From Mycolicibacter heraklionensis (GTDB taxonomy: Bacteria > Actinomycetota > Actinomycetes > Mycobacteriales > Mycobacteriaceae): DNA of 64,000 nucleotides. The notes under the pieces are model-generated. The model made no database searches. It worked only from the letters and a program-made list of their open reading frames with translations, and had not been told where the DNA came from. This document shows positions 10,004 through 20,575 of the stretch, in pieces. The number at the start of each line of letters is the position of its first letter. The first letter of the stretch is position 1. The position numbers and the translations under genes were made by a program. The stretch spans positions 62,001 to 126,000 of the forward strand of contig NZ_LDPO01000003.1 in the NCBI RefSeq assembly GCF_001021505.1. Direction: 5' to 3'.

Positions 10004-11115
10004 GAGATGGCGTCGACCGCGGACGCCAGGCGAGCCTTGAAAGCCTCGGGGATCGGCACGTAACCGTTGTCGGCCAGACCGCTCTGGCCCGCGCCGATGG
10101 TGGACTTCAGGAACAACCGCACCGCCGTGCCGACGTCGGCGTCCGGGTACTTCGAGCACACCACCTCGTAGGTGGCGAGCACGATCGGGTACGAGCCGGT
10201 CTGAGTCGGCTGGTAGAACGACGCCGTGTCGAGTACCAGGTCGTTGCCTTGCCCCTTGATGGTGGCGCCGGCGATGGTCTTGCCGACCGACTCGGTGCTG
10301 ATCGCGACCGGGTCGGGACCGGCGGAGGTGACGATCTGGGCGGTGGACAGATTCTTGGCCTGGGCGAATGACCACTCGTTGTAAGTGATCGCCCCCTCGG
10401 TGGCCGCGATGGCTCCGGCCGTGCCGTCATTGCCCTTGGCCCCTTCGCCGACACCGCCGTTGAAGGACTTTCCGGCGCCCTTGCCCCAGGCCCCACCGGA
10501 GGCGGCATCCAGGTACTGCTGGAAGTTGTCGGTGGTCCCGGACTCGTCACTGCGGAACACCACGTGGATCGGCTGGGCGGGCAGCGTGGCCGTCGGGTTG
10601 AGCGCCTTGATCGCCGCGTCATCCCAGCTGGTGATGGTGCCGTTGAAGATCTTCGCGGCGGTCGAGCCGTCGAGGATCAGATTGTCGACGCCGGGGATGT
10701 TGTAGGTGATCGCGATCGGACCGAACACCACCGGCAGGTTCCATGCCGGGGACCCGCAGCGCTGCTGCGCCTCGGCGTAGTCGTCGGCGCCCAGCGGGAC
10801 GTCGGAGCCGGCGAAGTCGGTCTGGCCGCCGACGAACTCCCGGATACCGGCGCCCGATCCGTTGGCGGTGTAGTTGACGTTGTGGTCCGAACACTCGTCG
10901 ATGAACGCCTTGACGAACCGGGCCATCGCGTTCTGCTGGGCGGTCGAGCCGCTGGCTTTGAGCGTTTCCGTGCCGCCGCAGTTTCCGCCGGCGGCCGCCG
11001 AGCCCGAGGTGGTCTTCTCCGCGGTGTCGGTGTTCTTGTCGCTGCCGCACCCGGATAACACCAACGCGCCGGTCGCCACAATGCCCAGCGTCGCACCAAT
11101 TCCGTTCAGTTTCAC
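10000..11115 (-). CDS. pstS3: Phosphate-binding lipoprotein PstS3
   Basis: Substrate-binding lipoprotein, 371 aa, first gene of pstS3-pstC2-pstA1. The GTG at 11115 is chosen over the GTG at 11130 because it gives the MKLN start of known PstS3 and has AAAGGG just upstream. The signal peptide ends in the lipobox L-S-G-C with Cys23. Phosphate-binding elements are [27 protein letters not shown] and [12 protein letters not shown]. Overall similarity to M. tuberculosis PstS3 is high by eye. It sits behind a cluster of GTTCACC-like repeats, so it is probably induced by low phosphate. Confidence 0.94.
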   Translation of the reverse strand: MKLNGIGATLGIVATGALVLSGCGSDKNTDTAEKTTSGSAAAGGNCGGTETLKASGSTAQQNAMARFVKAFIDECSDHNVNYTANGSGAGIREFVGGQTDFAGSDVPLGADDYAEAQQRCGSPAWNLPVVFGPIAITYNIPGVDNLILDGSTAAKIFNGTITSWDDAAIKALNPTATLPAQPIHVVFRSDESGTTDNFQQYLDAASGGAWGKGAGKSFNGGVGEGAKGNDGTAGAIAATEGAITYNEWSFAQAKNLSTAQIVTSAGPDPVAISTESVGKTIAGATIKGQGNDLVLDTASFYQPTQTGSYPIVLATYEVVCSKYPDADVGTAVRLFLKSTIGAGQSGLADNGYVPIPEAFKARLASAVDAIS

Positions 11116-11229
11116 ATTGCCCTTTCGCACACAAATTAGGGTGATGGCCGCTGGTGCGGCATCACCGGATAAACCCGGCCGCCAATTCCCAACAATTGCG
11201 TGCGATCCGGGTTACTTCCCATTTAATGC

Positions 11230-11293
11230 GGTGAACGCAGGTTACGCTACGGTGAACTGCCATGATCTAACGGTGGAATTCTGGTGGAATTCT
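11230..11293 (-). promoter_or_regulatory. Candidate Pho-box cluster upstream of pstS3
   Basis: Read on the minus strand, two exact GTTCACC copies (11251-11257 and 11230-11236) lie 21 bp apart. A tandem 11-bp repeat AGAATTCCACC, present twice (11272-11293), lies further upstream, with its last copy about 21 bp from the first GTTCACC. The four elements are phased by about 11, 21 and 21 bp, so they face the same side of the helix. This resembles the direct-repeat boxes of PhoB/PhoP/RegX3-family regulators and lies about 115-180 bp in front of pstS3. The remainder of the 11116-11351 gap shows no other feature and must also hold the hrpA promoter. Confidence 0.5.
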
Positions 11294-11351
11294 GATGACG
11301 TCGATATGGACTGGCTAAAAGCCAGATGACAGGTAAGCCGACCCAGCCCGT

Positions 11352-14300
11352 ATGCTTCGCGAAGTGGTCGAACCGTCCGTCGCGCAGCTGCGCACGCTCC
11401 TCGACGAGCTGACCGTTCGGGACGCGGTCTATTTCGGCCGGCGCCTGAAGGACCTGCGCGGCGCAAAGCCGGAGCAGTTGCGAAAGCTGGCGCAGCGGAT
11501 GGACGAGGCGCAGGCACTGGTGGCCGCGCGGCGCGCCGCGGTGCCGGATGTCCGCTATCCCGACCTGCCGGTCAGTAGCCGCCGCGACGAGATCGCCGCG
11601 GCTATCCGGGACCACCAGGTCGTGGTGGTGGCCGGCGAGACCGGTTCCGGTAAGACCACCCAGTTGCCCAAGATCTGCCTGGAACTGGGCCGCGGTATCC
11701 GCGGCACCATCGGCCACACCCAGCCGCGGCGGCTGGCCGCCCGCACCGTTGCTCAGCGCATCGCCGACGAACTGGGCAGCCCGCTCGGCGATGTCGTCGG
11801 GTATGCGGTCCGGTTCACCGACCGGGTGTCGACGCGCACGTGCGTCAAACTGATGACCGACGGCATCCTGCTCGCCGAACTCGAACGGGACCGTCGGCTG
11901 CTGCGCTACGACACGCTGATCATCGACGAGGCCCACGAACGCAGCCTCAACATCGACTTCCTTCTCGGCTACCTGCGGGAGTTGTTGCCGCGCCGCCCGG
12001 ACCTGAAGGTGATCATCACCTCGGCCACCATCGAACCCCAGCGTTTCGCAGCGCACTTCGCAGATGGGCACGGCGGGGGCGCGCCGATCGTCGAGGTGTC
12101 CGGTCGCAGCTATCCGGTGGAAATCCGTTATCGCCCATTGGAGCTGCCGGTCGGCTCGGCCGCCGGTGATGACCCGGACGACCCGGATCACGAGATCATC
12201 CGCACCGAGACCCGCGACGAGATCGAGGCGATCGTCGACGCGGTGCACGAACTGTCCGCCGAACCACCCGGCGATGTCCTGGTGTTCCTGTCCGGCGAGC
12301 GCGAGATCCGCGACACCGCAGAGGCCCTCGGCGGTTTGGTCAACACCGAGGTGCTGCCGCTGTATGCGCGGCTGTCCACCGCCGAACAGCAGAAGGTATT
12401 CGCCCCGGCGCGCGCCGGCAGACGGATCGTGTTGGCCACCAACGTGGCTGAGACATCGCTGACCGTACCGGGCATCCGCTACGTGATCGACCCGGGCAAT
12501 GCGCGCATCTCGCGCTACAGTCGCCGGCTGAAGGTTCAGCGGCTGCCGATCGAGCCCATCTCGCAGGCCTCCGCCGCCCAGCGCAGCGGCCGGTGCGGCC
12601 GCACCGCGCCCGGGGTGTGCATCCGGCTCTACAGCGAAGCCGACTTCGACACCCGCCCGCGCTACACCGATCCCGAGGTGCTGCGCACCAACCTGGCCGC
12701 GGTGCTGCTGCGGATGGCGTCGCTGCGGCTCGGTGCGGTGGAGGACTTCGGTTTCCTCGACCCGCCCGACTCGCGCAGCATCCGCGACGGGGTCGCGCTG
12801 CTGGTCGAGCTCGGCGCGTTCAATGCGCAGGGTGCGATCACCGATGTCGGGCGCCGGCTGGCCCGGCTGCCGGTGGACCCGCGGCTGGGCCGGATGATCC
12901 TGGCCGCCGAGACCGAGGGCTGTGTGCGCGAGATGCTGGTGCTCGCCGCCGCCCTGACCATTCCCGACCCGCGGGAGCGGCCGGTCGACCGGGAGGAGGC
13001 GGCCCGGGCCAAGCACGCCCGGTTCGTCGACGACGATTCCGACTTCACCGCCTACCTCAACCTGTGGTCGTATCTGTCCGAGCAGCGTAAATCTCTGAGC
13101 GGCAGCGCATTTCGCAGGATGTGCCGCAATGAGTTCCTGCACTACCTGCGGATCCGGGAATGGCAGGACCTGGTGGGCCAGCTGCGCAGCATCGCAGCCG
13201 ATATCGGCGTCCGTGAATCCGGCGAGCCGGCCCAGCCGGCTGCCATCCACGCCGCACTGCTGGCCGGGTTGTTGTCGCACGTCGGAATGCGACGCGATGA
13301 CGGCCGCGAGTTCGCCGGCGCGCGCAACTCGAAATTCGTGCTGGCCCCCGGTTCGGTGCTGGCCAAACGACCGCCACGCTGGACGATGGTGGCTGAGCTG
13401 GTGGAGACCAGCCGGCTGTTCGGGCGTACCGCTGCGCGCATCCAACCCGAAACCGTCGAGCGGGTCGCGGCAGACCTGGTGCAGCGCAGCTACAGCGAAC
13501 CGCACTGGGACGCCAAGCGCGGCGAGGTGATGGCCTTCGAAAAGGTGACGCTCTACGGGCTTCCGCTGGTGGCGCGCCGCCGGGTCGGCTACGCCCGGGT
13601 GGAGCCGGCGGCGGCCCGTGAACTGTTCATCCGGCATGCGCTGGTGGAGGGCGACTGGGCAACCCGGCACCGGTTCCTGGCCGACAACGCCGCGCTGCGT
13701 GACCAACTGCAGGAGCTGGAAGACCGGGTCCGGCGTCGCGACCTGATCGTCGACGACGACACCGTCTACGACCTCTACGAGGCCCGCATTCCCGCCGAGG
13801 TGGTCTCGGCGCGGCACTTCGACGGCTGGTGGAAGAAGCAACGGCAGGCCACGCCCGACCTCCTGACGTTCACCCGCGACGAGTTGCTGCGCACCGACGA
13901 GACACTCGGCGCCGACCGGCCGGACAGCTGGGCGACCGCGGATCTCGCGTTGCCGCTGACCTACCGCTTCGAGCCGGGCGCCGCCGACGACGGCGTCACC
14001 GTCCACGTACCGATCGATGTGCTGGCACGCCTCGGCGGTGACGAGTTCGCCTGGCAGGTACCGGCGCTGCGCGAAGAGCTGATCACCGCGCTGATCCGGT
14101 CCCTGCCCAAAGATCTGCGACGCAACTTCGTTCCGGCCCCCGACACCGCCCGCGCGGTGCTGTCGGCAATCGCGCCGGAAGGCGAACCACTGCTCGAGGC
14201 GCTGGTCCGCGAACTGCGTCGTCGCACCGGTGTGCTGGTGCCGATCGATGCCTTCGACCTGGCCAAACTGCCCGCCCACCTGCGGGTCACCTTCGCCGTC

Positions 14301-15275
14301 GAGGCCGCCGACGGCACCGAGGTGGCTCGCGGCAAAGACCTTGGCGCCTTGCAGGACCGACTGGCAGCGTCGGCACGCGAGGCGGTCGCCGATGCGGTCG
14401 GCGCCGAACTGGAGCGCAGCGGGCTGCGCAGCTGGCCGGACGACCTGGACACGCTGCCGCGCGCCGTGCAGCGGGTGGTGGCCGGGCGCGCCGTTCGTGG
14501 CTTCCCGGCTTTCGCCGACGCCGGCGCCACCGCGCAACTGAGGGTGTTCTCCACCGAGGCGCAGCAGCGGTCCGCGCTGGGTCCCGGTATCCGCCGGCTG
14601 CTGCGCTGTGACATTCCTTCGCCGGTCAAAACGGTTGAACGTCAGCTGGATTCGCAGACACGTCTGATGCTCAAGGCGAACCCGAACGGGTCGTTGGCGG
14701 CGCTCATCGACGACTGCGCCGACGCCGCGACCGACGCGTTGACGCCGGCGCCGGTGTGGACCCGCGACGAGTACATCGCACTGCGGAACCGGGTGGCCGC
14801 CGCGCTGGTCCCCACCACTGCCGATGTGGTGACGCGGGTCGCGCAGGTGCTGGCCGCTGCCCGGGACACCCAAGTGGCGCTACCGGCGCAGCCGCCGGCC
14901 GGCCAGGCCGAGGCGATCGCCGATATCGCCGGCCAGTTGGACGCGCTGCTGGCGCCCGGGTTCGTCACCGCGACCGGCCGGGCACATCTGGGGGACCTCA
15001 CCCGCTATCTGACCGCCATCCGCCGCCGGGTGGAGCAGCTGCCCCGTGCACTGCAGGCCGACCGGGAACGGATGACCCGGGTACAGGCGGTGCAGGACGC
15101 CTACCAGGACCTTTTGTCGGCCCTGCCCACGGCGCGCCATCGCGACAACGACGTGCGCGACATCGCCCGCCAGATCCAAGAGCTACGGGTGAGTCTGTGG
15201 GCGCAACAGCTCGGCACCCCACGCCCCGTCAGCGAACAGCGCATCTACCGGGCGATCGACGCACTACTCGCTTGA
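11352..15275 (+). CDS. hrpA: ATP-dependent RNA helicase HrpA (DEAH box)
   Basis: Large DEAH-family RNA helicase, 1307 aa, close to the 1300 aa of E. coli HrpA. Motif [11 protein letters not shown] lies near residue 95, the DEAH box (DEAHERS) near 193, motif III SAT near 223 and motif [10 protein letters not shown] near 410. The helicase-associated region and OB fold follow. The C-terminal half is the long HrpA-specific extension (DUF3418 type), with charged helices near the end. It would unwind RNA in the cytosol, probably in translation or ribosome rescue. The last 12 bp overlap the convergent phoU gene. It separates the pst cluster from phoU. Confidence 0.95.
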   Translation: MLREVVEPSVAQLRTLLDELTVRDAVYFGRRLKDLRGAKPEQLRKLAQRMDEAQALVAARRAAVPDVRYPDLPVSSRRDEIAAAIRDHQVVVVAGETGSGKTTQLPKICLELGRGIRGTIGHTQPRRLAARTVAQRIADELGSPLGDVVGYAVRFTDRVSTRTCVKLMTDGILLAELERDRRLLRYDTLIIDEAHERSLNIDFLLGYLRELLPRRPDLKVIITSATIEPQRFAAHFADGHGGGAPIVEVSGRSYPVEIRYRPLELPVGSAAGDDPDDPDHEIIRTETRDEIEAIVDAVHELSAEPPGDVLVFLSGEREIRDTAEALGGLVNTEVLPLYARLSTAEQQKVFAPARAGRRIVLATNVAETSLTVPGIRYVIDPGNARISRYSRRLKVQRLPIEPISQASAAQRSGRCGRTAPGVCIRLYSEADFDTRPRYTDPEVLRTNLAAVLLRMASLRLGAVEDFGFLDPPDSRSIRDGVALLVELGAFNAQGAITDVGRRLARLPVDPRLGRMILAAETEGCVREMLVLAAALTIPDPRERPVDREEAARAKHARFVDDDSDFTAYLNLWSYLSEQRKSLSGSAFRRMCRNEFLHYLRIREWQDLVGQLRSIAADIGVRESGEPAQPAAIHAALLAGLLSHVGMRRDDGREFAGARNSKFVLAPGSVLAKRPPRWTMVAELVETSRLFGRTAARIQPETVERVAADLVQRSYSEPHWDAKRGEVMAFEKVTLYGLPLVARRRVGYARVEPAAARELFIRHALVEGDWATRHRFLADNAALRDQLQELEDRVRRRDLIVDDDTVYDLYEARIPAEVVSARHFDGWWKKQRQATPDLLTFTRDELLRTDETLGADRPDSWATADLALPLTYRFEPGAADDGVTVHVPIDVLARLGGDEFAWQVPALREELITALIRSLPKDLRRNFVPAPDTARAVLSAIAPEGEPLLEALVRELRRRTGVLVPIDAFDLAKLPAHLRVTFAVEAADGTEVARGKDLGALQDRLAASAREAVADAVGAELERSGLRSWPDDLDTLPRAVQRVVAGRAVRGFPAFADAGATAQLRVFSTEAQQRSALGPGIRRLLRCDIPSPVKTVERQLDSQTRLMLKANPNGSLAALIDDCADAATDALTPAPVWTRDEYIALRNRVAAALVPTTADVVTRVAQVLAAARDTQVALPAQPPAGQAEAIADIAGQLDALLAPGFVTATGRAHLGDLTRYLTAIRRRVEQLPRALQADRERMTRVQAVQDAYQDLLSALPTARHRDNDVRDIARQIQELRVSLWAQQLGTPRPVSEQRIYRAIDALLA

Positions 15276-15932
15276 CGGCAGGGTGTGCTCGTCGGGGAAC
15301 TTGCCGGTGGCCTGGAAGATCACCCGGCGAGCGACCTCGACGGCGTGATCGGCGAACCGCTCGTAGAACCGGCCCAGCAGCGTCACGTCCACGGCGGCGG
15401 CCACCCCGTGCCGCCACTCCTTGTCCATCAGCACCGAGAACAGATGCCGGTGCAGGTCGTCCATCGCGTCGTCTTCTTCGCGGATCCGGGCGGCTTTCTC
15501 CGGGTCGCGCGACAACAGCACCTCTTGGGCGCTGTTGCCCAACTCGACTGCAAGCCTGCCCATTTCGGCGAAGTAGCCGTTCACCTCTTCGGGCAGTGCG
15601 TGCTGCGGATGACGGCGGCGGGTGATCTTGGCGACGTGCAGGGCCAACGCGCCCATCCGGTCGATGTCGGCCACCATCTGAATGGAGCTGACGATGGCTC
15701 GCAGATCCCCGGCGACCGGGGCCTGCAACGCCAACAGCACGAAGGAGCTTTCCTCGGCGCGGGTACTCATTGCGGCGATCTTCTCGTGATCGGTGATCAC
15801 CTGCTCGGCCAGCATCAGGTCGGCTTGCAGCAGGGCCTGAGTGGCGCGTTCCATTGCTGCCCCGGCCAAGCCGCACATCGTGCCGAGCTGTTCAGCCAGA
15901 TCCGAGAGTTGCTCGTGGTACGCGGTTCGCAT
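15264..15932 (-). CDS. phoU: Phosphate-transport regulator PhoU (PhoY2 type)
   Basis: All-helical regulator of the Pst system, 222 aa, starting at the ATG at 15932 ([17 protein letters not shown]). It carries the two PhoU repeats: the first contains [17 protein letters not shown] and the second [14 protein letters not shown], with the acidic E/DxxxD metal-binding positions. PhoU links the Pst transporter to the SenX3-RegX3 sensor pair and keeps the phosphate-starvation response off when phosphate is ample. It overlaps the end of hrpA by 12 bp. The order phoU-LCP-dus-desA1 matches Rv0821c-Rv0824c as I recall. Confidence 0.95.
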   Translation of the reverse strand: MRTAYHEQLSDLAEQLGTMCGLAGAAMERATQALLQADLMLAEQVITDHEKIAAMSTRAEESSFVLLALQAPVAGDLRAIVSSIQMVADIDRMGALALHVAKITRRRHPQHALPEEVNGYFAEMGRLAVELGNSAQEVLLSRDPEKAARIREEDDAMDDLHRHLFSVLMDKEWRHGVAAAVDVTLLGRFYERFADHAVEVARRVIFQATGKFPDEHTLPSSE

Positions 15933-15985
15933 GCCCTCAAGACTAACCGTGGACCGCGATTCGCGCGGGTTGGGCGGAAGCGGCG

Positions 15986-18130
15986 CTACTCGCAGGTGGT
16001 GTCGGCGGCGTTGGTGACGGTCAGATCGTCGGGCAGTTCGGTCGGCTCGACGCTGGCGCCGCGGTTGAGTTGCACGCTGACCTGCGAGCCGCTGGCCGCG
16101 GGCTTGGTCACGGTGCGGAAGTCCGATCCCAGGACAACGCGGACGATGCTGCCCAGCCCGCTGACTCTCTCGATCGGTGCGCCCGACAGCGCCGAGGACA
16201 CCGTGGCGGCGGCCTGCTCGTTTCCGGGGGAGTACAACACTTTGGTGGACTTCACGGTGCCGGGGTAGTCGTCGGCGTTGTCGACGTTGAAGCCCCACTG
16301 TTGCAGGCCCTCGGAGGTGGCGCCGGCCAGGCCGGACTGCTCGGTGGCGTTGGACACCCGCACCGTGACATCGGCGGGTGAGGTCGTGACCGCGTGCACC
16401 TGCTCGCTCAGCGGCTTGGGTGCCGGGACGGCCGGTGACCCGGGCAGGGACGTGGACGGGGTCGTGGGACTGGCTGCCGCCGTGGTCGGGACCGAGGTCG
16501 CGTTGTGGTCGTTCTCGCCGGGCAGGGGGTCGTCGTTGATGATGGCGTCGAACAGTGCCCGCACGTCGTCCATCCGGGGGACCTCGTCGCCGTTTTCATC
16601 GGTCTCACTGGTTGGCACCGTGACGAAGGTGATGTGTCCGGCGGCGACCTTCTGCAACGACTGGCCGAGGTTCACCAGGTCCTTGGTGGTGACGTTGTCC
16701 ACCGAGCTGTCGCCGATGAACATGTTGACCACATTGTTGAGCTTGGTCGGCGAGAAGAAGGTGTTGGTGGAGATCAACGAACGCAGCAGCGACGACAAGA
16801 ACAGCTGCTGGCGTTTGATGCGGCCGTAGTCGCCGTTGTCCTCGGTGGTGACGTGTCGGGCCCGCACGTAGTTCAGCGCGGTCCCGCCGTTGACGCGCTG
16901 GCGGCCGGAGTCCTCCAGGACGCTGCCCAGTACAAGGTCGTACAGCGGGCTGGGGGTGCACACCTCGACGCCGCCGAGCGCGTCGACCATCTTGCCGAAC
17001 CCGACGAAGTCGACGGCCATGAACCGGTTGATCGCCAGTCCGGACAGTTTCTGGATCTCCTTGACCAGACACTTCGGTCCGCCGAAGGCGTAGGTCGAGT
17101 TCAGCTTCGTCTCGGTGTAGACGATGTCGTCGCTGTAGGTTCCGGTTTCCTCGTCGTAGATCGGTCCGTAGGCGCCGGTCACGGAGTTCCAGGCCTCGCA
17201 CTGGATCGGGGTGATCGCCAGGTCGCGCGGGAACGACACCACCACCACGCGTTTACGGTTCGCCGGGATGTTGACCAGCATGATGGTGTCGGAGCGCGCT
17301 CCTTCGGCGTCCTCGGTGCTCCCGGCGCCGATATCGCTGTTGGCACCGGCGCGGGTGTCCGCGCCGACGATCAGGAAGTTCTCGTCGCCGTATTGGCCCG
17401 CCGCATCGAGAATGTCGTGCGAGTTGGGGTCCAGCGCGCTGATGTGGTTGAGGCTGCGGTTTTTCGACGAGCTCCACTGCCAGGCCGAACCCGTCAGCAC
17501 CAGGGCCAGAATCGCCATCATGGCGGCGACCGCCCGGCCCGCGAGCTTCGCGCGGTGGTGGGGCCCGTGCGGGACCGGTTCGGCGTCCGCCGGGCCGGTG
17601 TGGCGAGGCGGGTCGATCCGCGCCGGCGGCATCTCGGTGGTGCGCGCCCACTCGTCTTCGTCGGGGGCGACGGCCGGCAGCAGTGACGTGCCGTGAATAC
17701 GGTCGAGGTCGGGTACTTCCGACGGGTAGGCCACTTCGGCGATGTCGGGCATCGGGGCCGGTGCATCGGCGAGGTCGAGCGCCGGCACATAGCGGGCTTC
17801 CGGTTCGGATACCGAAACGGGCCCGACGGGCTCGGGTGCTTCGGGAACTGACGGTGAGTCCGGGATGGTCCGGCGTTGGCTGCGCCCGCCGGACGGCGGG
17901 GCGTCCGCGTTGACCCTGGCGATCAGTTCAGCAACGCTCACCGAGCCGTTGCCACCGTTGCGGCGACGCGACCCGCTTCGCCGACGGGGGGCGTCGTCCG
18001 AGGACGGGTTCTGCCAGCGTTCCCAGGGTGCGGGGCCGGGCGGCGTCATCGTCATCAGCTGATGGTCGCCGTCGTCGTCATTGCCCTCCGGCACCCAGCG
18101 GCCAGGAGTGGCGTTATCGCCGTCACTCAT
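15986..18130 (-). CDS. LytR-CpsA-Psr family cell-wall glycopolymer ligase
   Basis: Membrane-anchored LCP enzyme, 714 aa from the ATG at 18130. The first 200 residues are hydrophilic, with Arg-rich and Pro/Asp-rich stretches in the cytoplasm. One transmembrane helix follows at about 200-222. The LCP catalytic domain spans about 260-470, with the family pattern of acidic and Arg residues ([29 protein letters not shown]). A Pro/Thr/Ser linker and a LytR_C domain (about 590-690) end the protein. LCP enzymes attach arabinogalactan to peptidoglycan. It matches Rv0822c by position and architecture. A 15-bp palindrome lies 125 bp upstream. Confidence 0.92.
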   Translation of the reverse strand: MSDGDNATPGRWVPEGNDDDGDHQLMTMTPPGPAPWERWQNPSSDDAPRRRSGSRRRNGGNGSVSVAELIARVNADAPPSGGRSQRRTIPDSPSVPEAPEPVGPVSVSEPEARYVPALDLADAPAPMPDIAEVAYPSEVPDLDRIHGTSLLPAVAPDEDEWARTTEMPPARIDPPRHTGPADAEPVPHGPHHRAKLAGRAVAAMMAILALVLTGSAWQWSSSKNRSLNHISALDPNSHDILDAAGQYGDENFLIVGADTRAGANSDIGAGSTEDAEGARSDTIMLVNIPANRKRVVVVSFPRDLAITPIQCEAWNSVTGAYGPIYDEETGTYSDDIVYTETKLNSTYAFGGPKCLVKEIQKLSGLAINRFMAVDFVGFGKMVDALGGVEVCTPSPLYDLVLGSVLEDSGRQRVNGGTALNYVRARHVTTEDNGDYGRIKRQQLFLSSLLRSLISTNTFFSPTKLNNVVNMFIGDSSVDNVTTKDLVNLGQSLQKVAAGHITFVTVPTSETDENGDEVPRMDDVRALFDAIINDDPLPGENDHNATSVPTTAAASPTTPSTSLPGSPAVPAPKPLSEQVHAVTTSPADVTVRVSNATEQSGLAGATSEGLQQWGFNVDNADDYPGTVKSTKVLYSPGNEQAAATVSSALSGAPIERVSGLGSIVRVVLGSDFRTVTKPAASGSQVSVQLNRGASVEPTELPDDLTVTNAADTTCE

Positions 18131-18254
18131 GTCCTCAGGGGCCTCCGAGTCCTTGGTCCCGGCGCGCGTCGCTCGCACGTCGGCGCGATGCGGATGATCG
18201 GCATTGGTCTCCGCACCTGCGTCTGCCCCCGCAGGGACAATCCCTGCCTGGGGC

Positions 18255-18269
18255 AATAAGGTACTTATT
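18255..18269. promoter_or_regulatory. Perfect palindrome upstream of the LCP gene
   Basis: AATAAG-GTA-CTTATT is a perfect 6-3-6 inverted repeat, A/T-rich in a 68% GC neighbourhood, in the 183-bp gap between the dus stop and the LCP start. It could be an operator for the LCP gene or a weak terminator for dus. The sequence does not decide between them. Confidence 0.4.
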
Positions 18270-18313
18270 CTACTGAGAACTTGCCAGACACGCGATGTCG
18301 ACAAAGTCTCATT

Positions 18314-19468
18314 TCAGCCACCCGAGTGCATAATGTCCGCCCCGGTTGGCACCGCACAGTCATCGGGATCCTCCAACCACCCTTCAGGCAGGCTGACTTT
18401 GGCCGGCGACCCCTGGCGTCCCCGAGGGCCGGTGGCGGCAGCGGGGAAGGGGACCGATCCGTCCAGCTGCCTCAGCAATTCGTCGAGCTCGGAGAGCGTG
18501 GTCACCATCGCCAGCTCGCGCCGCAGCCCGGAACCGGCGGGGAATCCGTGCAGGTACCAGGCGACGTGCTTGCGGATCTCGCGCATGCCCTTGTCCTCGC
18601 CGAAATGCCGCGCCAGCAGCTCGCCGTGGCGCCGGATGATGTCGGCGACTTCGCCCAGCGTGGGTGGGGTGGGGGCGGGCCGGCCCGCGAAAGCGGCCGA
18701 GAGCTCGCCGAACAACCACGGGCGCCCCAGGCAGCCGCGTCCGATCACCACGCCGTCGCAACCGGTCGCCGCCATCATGGCCAGGGCGTCGCCGGCCTCG
18801 AAGATGTCGCCGTTGCCCAGCACCGGGATCGAACGGACCTGCGCCTTGAGCGCCGCGATCTGCTCCCAGTCGGCGGTGCCGGAGTAGCGCTGAGACGCGG
18901 TCCGGGCGTGCAGGGCCACCGCCGCGGCACCCTCGGCCTCGGCGATGCGCCCGGCGTCCAGATGGGTGTGGTGGGCGTCGTCGATGCCGATCCGGAATTT
19001 CACGGTCACGGGAATGTCGGTGCCGGCCGTGCCCCGCACCGCTGCGGCGACGATGTTGCCGAACAGCCGGCGCTTGTAGGGCAGTGCCGACCCGCCGCCC
19101 AGGCGGGTCACCTTGGGCACCGGACAGCCGAAATTCATGTCGATATGGTCGGCGAGTCCCTCATCGGCGATCATCTTCGCCGCGGCGTAGGTGGTGTCTG
19201 GGTCCACGGTGTAGAGCTGCAGCGAGCGCGGTGACTCGTCCGGCGCGAACGTCGTCATGTGCAGGGTGGCGGGGTGCCGTTCAACGAGCGCGCGTGCGGT
19301 CACCATCTCGCACACGTAGAGCCCGCTGACCGTTCCGGCCCGGGACTGCTCCAGCTCGCGGCAGAGCGTGCGGAATGCGACGTTGGTCACGCCGGCCATC
19401 GGGGCCAGCACCACGGGGCTGGCAAGCTCGATCGACCCGATCCGCAGCGTCCGCTGCTCGTCAGTTAC
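18314..19468 (-). CDS. dus: tRNA-dihydrouridine synthase (start codon unresolved)
   Basis: Flavin-dependent reductase that converts uridine to dihydrouridine in tRNA, about 384 aa. The TIM barrel begins with the FMN segment PVVLAPMAGVTN. The catalytic Cys motif is MNFGCPVPKV, the Lys region is TVKFRIG, and phosphate-binding GNGDI and IGRGCLGRPWLF follow. No ATG, GTG or TTG lies in frame between the desA1 stop and the first barrel strand. The frame there reads GTA-ACT-GAC, and the GTA overlaps the desA1 stop exactly where a GTGA/ATGA overlap would be expected. The end coordinate given is that GTA codon. A sequencing error, a rare start or re-initiation could explain it. Confidence 0.88.
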   Translation of the reverse strand, partial: VTDEQRTLRIGSIELASPVVLAPMAGVTNVAFRTLCRELEQSRAGTVSGLYVCEMVTARALVERHPATLHMTTFAPDESPRSLQLYTVDPDTTYAAAKMIADEGLADHIDMNFGCPVPKVTRLGGGSALPYKRRLFGNIVAAAVRGTAGTDIPVTVKFRIGIDDAHHTHLDAGRIAEAEGAAAVALHARTASQRYSGTADWEQIAALKAQVRSIPVLGNGDIFEAGDALAMMAATGCDGVVIGRGCLGRPWLFGELSAAFAGRPAPTPPTLGEVADIIRRHGELLARHFGEDKGMREIRKHVAWYLHGFPAGSGLRRELAMVTTLSELDELLRQLDGSVPFPAAATGPRGRQGSPAKVSLPEGWLEDPDDCAVPTGADIMHSGG

Positions 19469-20466
19469 GACGCTGATGGCTCCAACACCTTCTTGGCGGC
19501 ACGCTTCTCGGCCATCTTGGCCTCCCGCTCGAGCCGGCGCTGCTTGGCCAGCTCGAACTTCTCGCAGGTGTCGTCCAGCTCGGCGACGATCTTGGCGATC
19601 TCCTCCTGGTAGCGAGCCGCTTCGCCGGTGAAGTCGCGTTCGAGGATGCCCCACTTCTTCAGCACCGGCATCACCACGTCGTCGCGGTGGATGATCGGGT
19701 CGTAGACACCGCCGACCGCGATGATCACGGCCTTGCGGCGGAACTCCGGGACCACGAATCCGGGCATCTGGAAATTGGCCAGCACTCGGTGCAGCGAACG
19801 CATCGCCTGTTCCGGCGCGATGTCGAAGCCGACGGCGCTGATGTCCCGGTAGAAGATCATGTGCAGGTTCTCGTCGTGCGAGATCCGCGCCAGCAGCTGG
19901 TCGGCGATGGGGTCATTGCAGGCCTGGCCGGTGTTGCGGTGCGAGATCCGGGTCGCCAGTTCCTGGAAGCTCACATAGATCACCGAGTCGAACAGGCTCT
20001 CGGCGAACAGGTCGTCTTGGACCTGGTGGTTCTGGCCGGGGCTGAAGCCGCGGTTGACGGTCTCCATCCGCAGCGTTTCCAGTTCGATGGGATCGCAGTT
20101 GCGGGTGACCACCAGGTAGTCGCGCAGGGCGATGCCGTGGCGGTTCTCCTCGGCCGTCCAGCGGTTGACCCAGGTGCCCCAAGGTGCGTCCATGGTGAAG
20201 TTCATCGCGATCTCGCGGTGGTACGAGGGCAGGTTGTCCTCGGTCAGCAGGTTCTGCACCATTGCTGTCCGGGCGACCTCGGACAGCTTGGACTGCTCAG
20301 GATGCCAGTCCTGCCCGCCGAGCGCGTAGTAGTTCTTGCCTTCGGACCAGGGGATGTAGTCGTGGGGGTTCCAGTCCTTGGCCATGGAGAAGTGTCGGTT
20401 GATGAGTTTCTCTACGACGGGCTGGAGCTCGTGCAGCAACTCCAGGTCGGTCCATTCCCGCGTCAT
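19465..20466 (-). CDS. desA1: Acyl-[ACP] desaturase DesA1
   Basis: Soluble di-iron fatty-acid desaturase, 333 aa. The two iron-binding E-x-x-H motifs are clear: TAEENRHG near residue 110 and SHDENLHM near 195, with the upstream Glu in LPSYHREI. A Lys/Arg/Glu-rich helix forms the C-terminus. DesA1 introduces a double bond into ACP-bound fatty acids that feed mycolic-acid synthesis and is essential in studied mycobacteria. The dus gene follows directly and is probably co-transcribed. The 109-bp leader holds two direct copies of ATATCTGTGTC, 28 bp apart. Confidence 0.95.
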   Translation of the reverse strand: MTREWTDLELLHELQPVVEKLINRHFSMAKDWNPHDYIPWSEGKNYYALGGQDWHPEQSKLSEVARTAMVQNLLTEDNLPSYHREIAMNFTMDAPWGTWVNRWTAEENRHGIALRDYLVVTRNCDPIELETLRMETVNRGFSPGQNHQVQDDLFAESLFDSVIYVSFQELATRISHRNTGQACNDPIADQLLARISHDENLHMIFYRDISAVGFDIAPEQAMRSLHRVLANFQMPGFVVPEFRRKAVIIAVGGVYDPIIHRDDVVMPVLKKWGILERDFTGEAARYQEEIAKIVAELDDTCEKFELAKQRRLEREAKMAEKRAAKKVLEPSAS

Positions 20467-20479
20467 GCCAGCTCCCCAG

Positions 20480-20518
20480 ATATCTGTGTCGACTAGTTGC
20501 AGGCAATATATCTGTGTC
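20480..20518 (-). promoter_or_regulatory. Direct repeat in the desA1 leader
   Basis: ATATCTGTGTC occurs at 20480-20490 and again at 20508-20518, 28 bp apart. On the minus strand these read GACACAGATAT, and TTGCCT followed after 16 bp by GATATC makes a possible -35/-10 pair covering the repeat nearer the gene. It may be the desA1 promoter with a tandem binding site. Confidence 0.35.
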
Positions 20519-20575
20519 TGTCGGTAGCATCAAGTTTTTGCCGCGCGTGTTTGGCTGTGAGCTTGTGACCCCGGC

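Noticed and set aside
11247..14873. Open frame of 1208 codons on the minus strand opposite hrpA
   Set aside because: It is the antisense shadow of a gene with strong helicase motifs; the shadow protein is rich in Gln, His, Arg and Gly with no domain, as expected of high-GC antisense frames.
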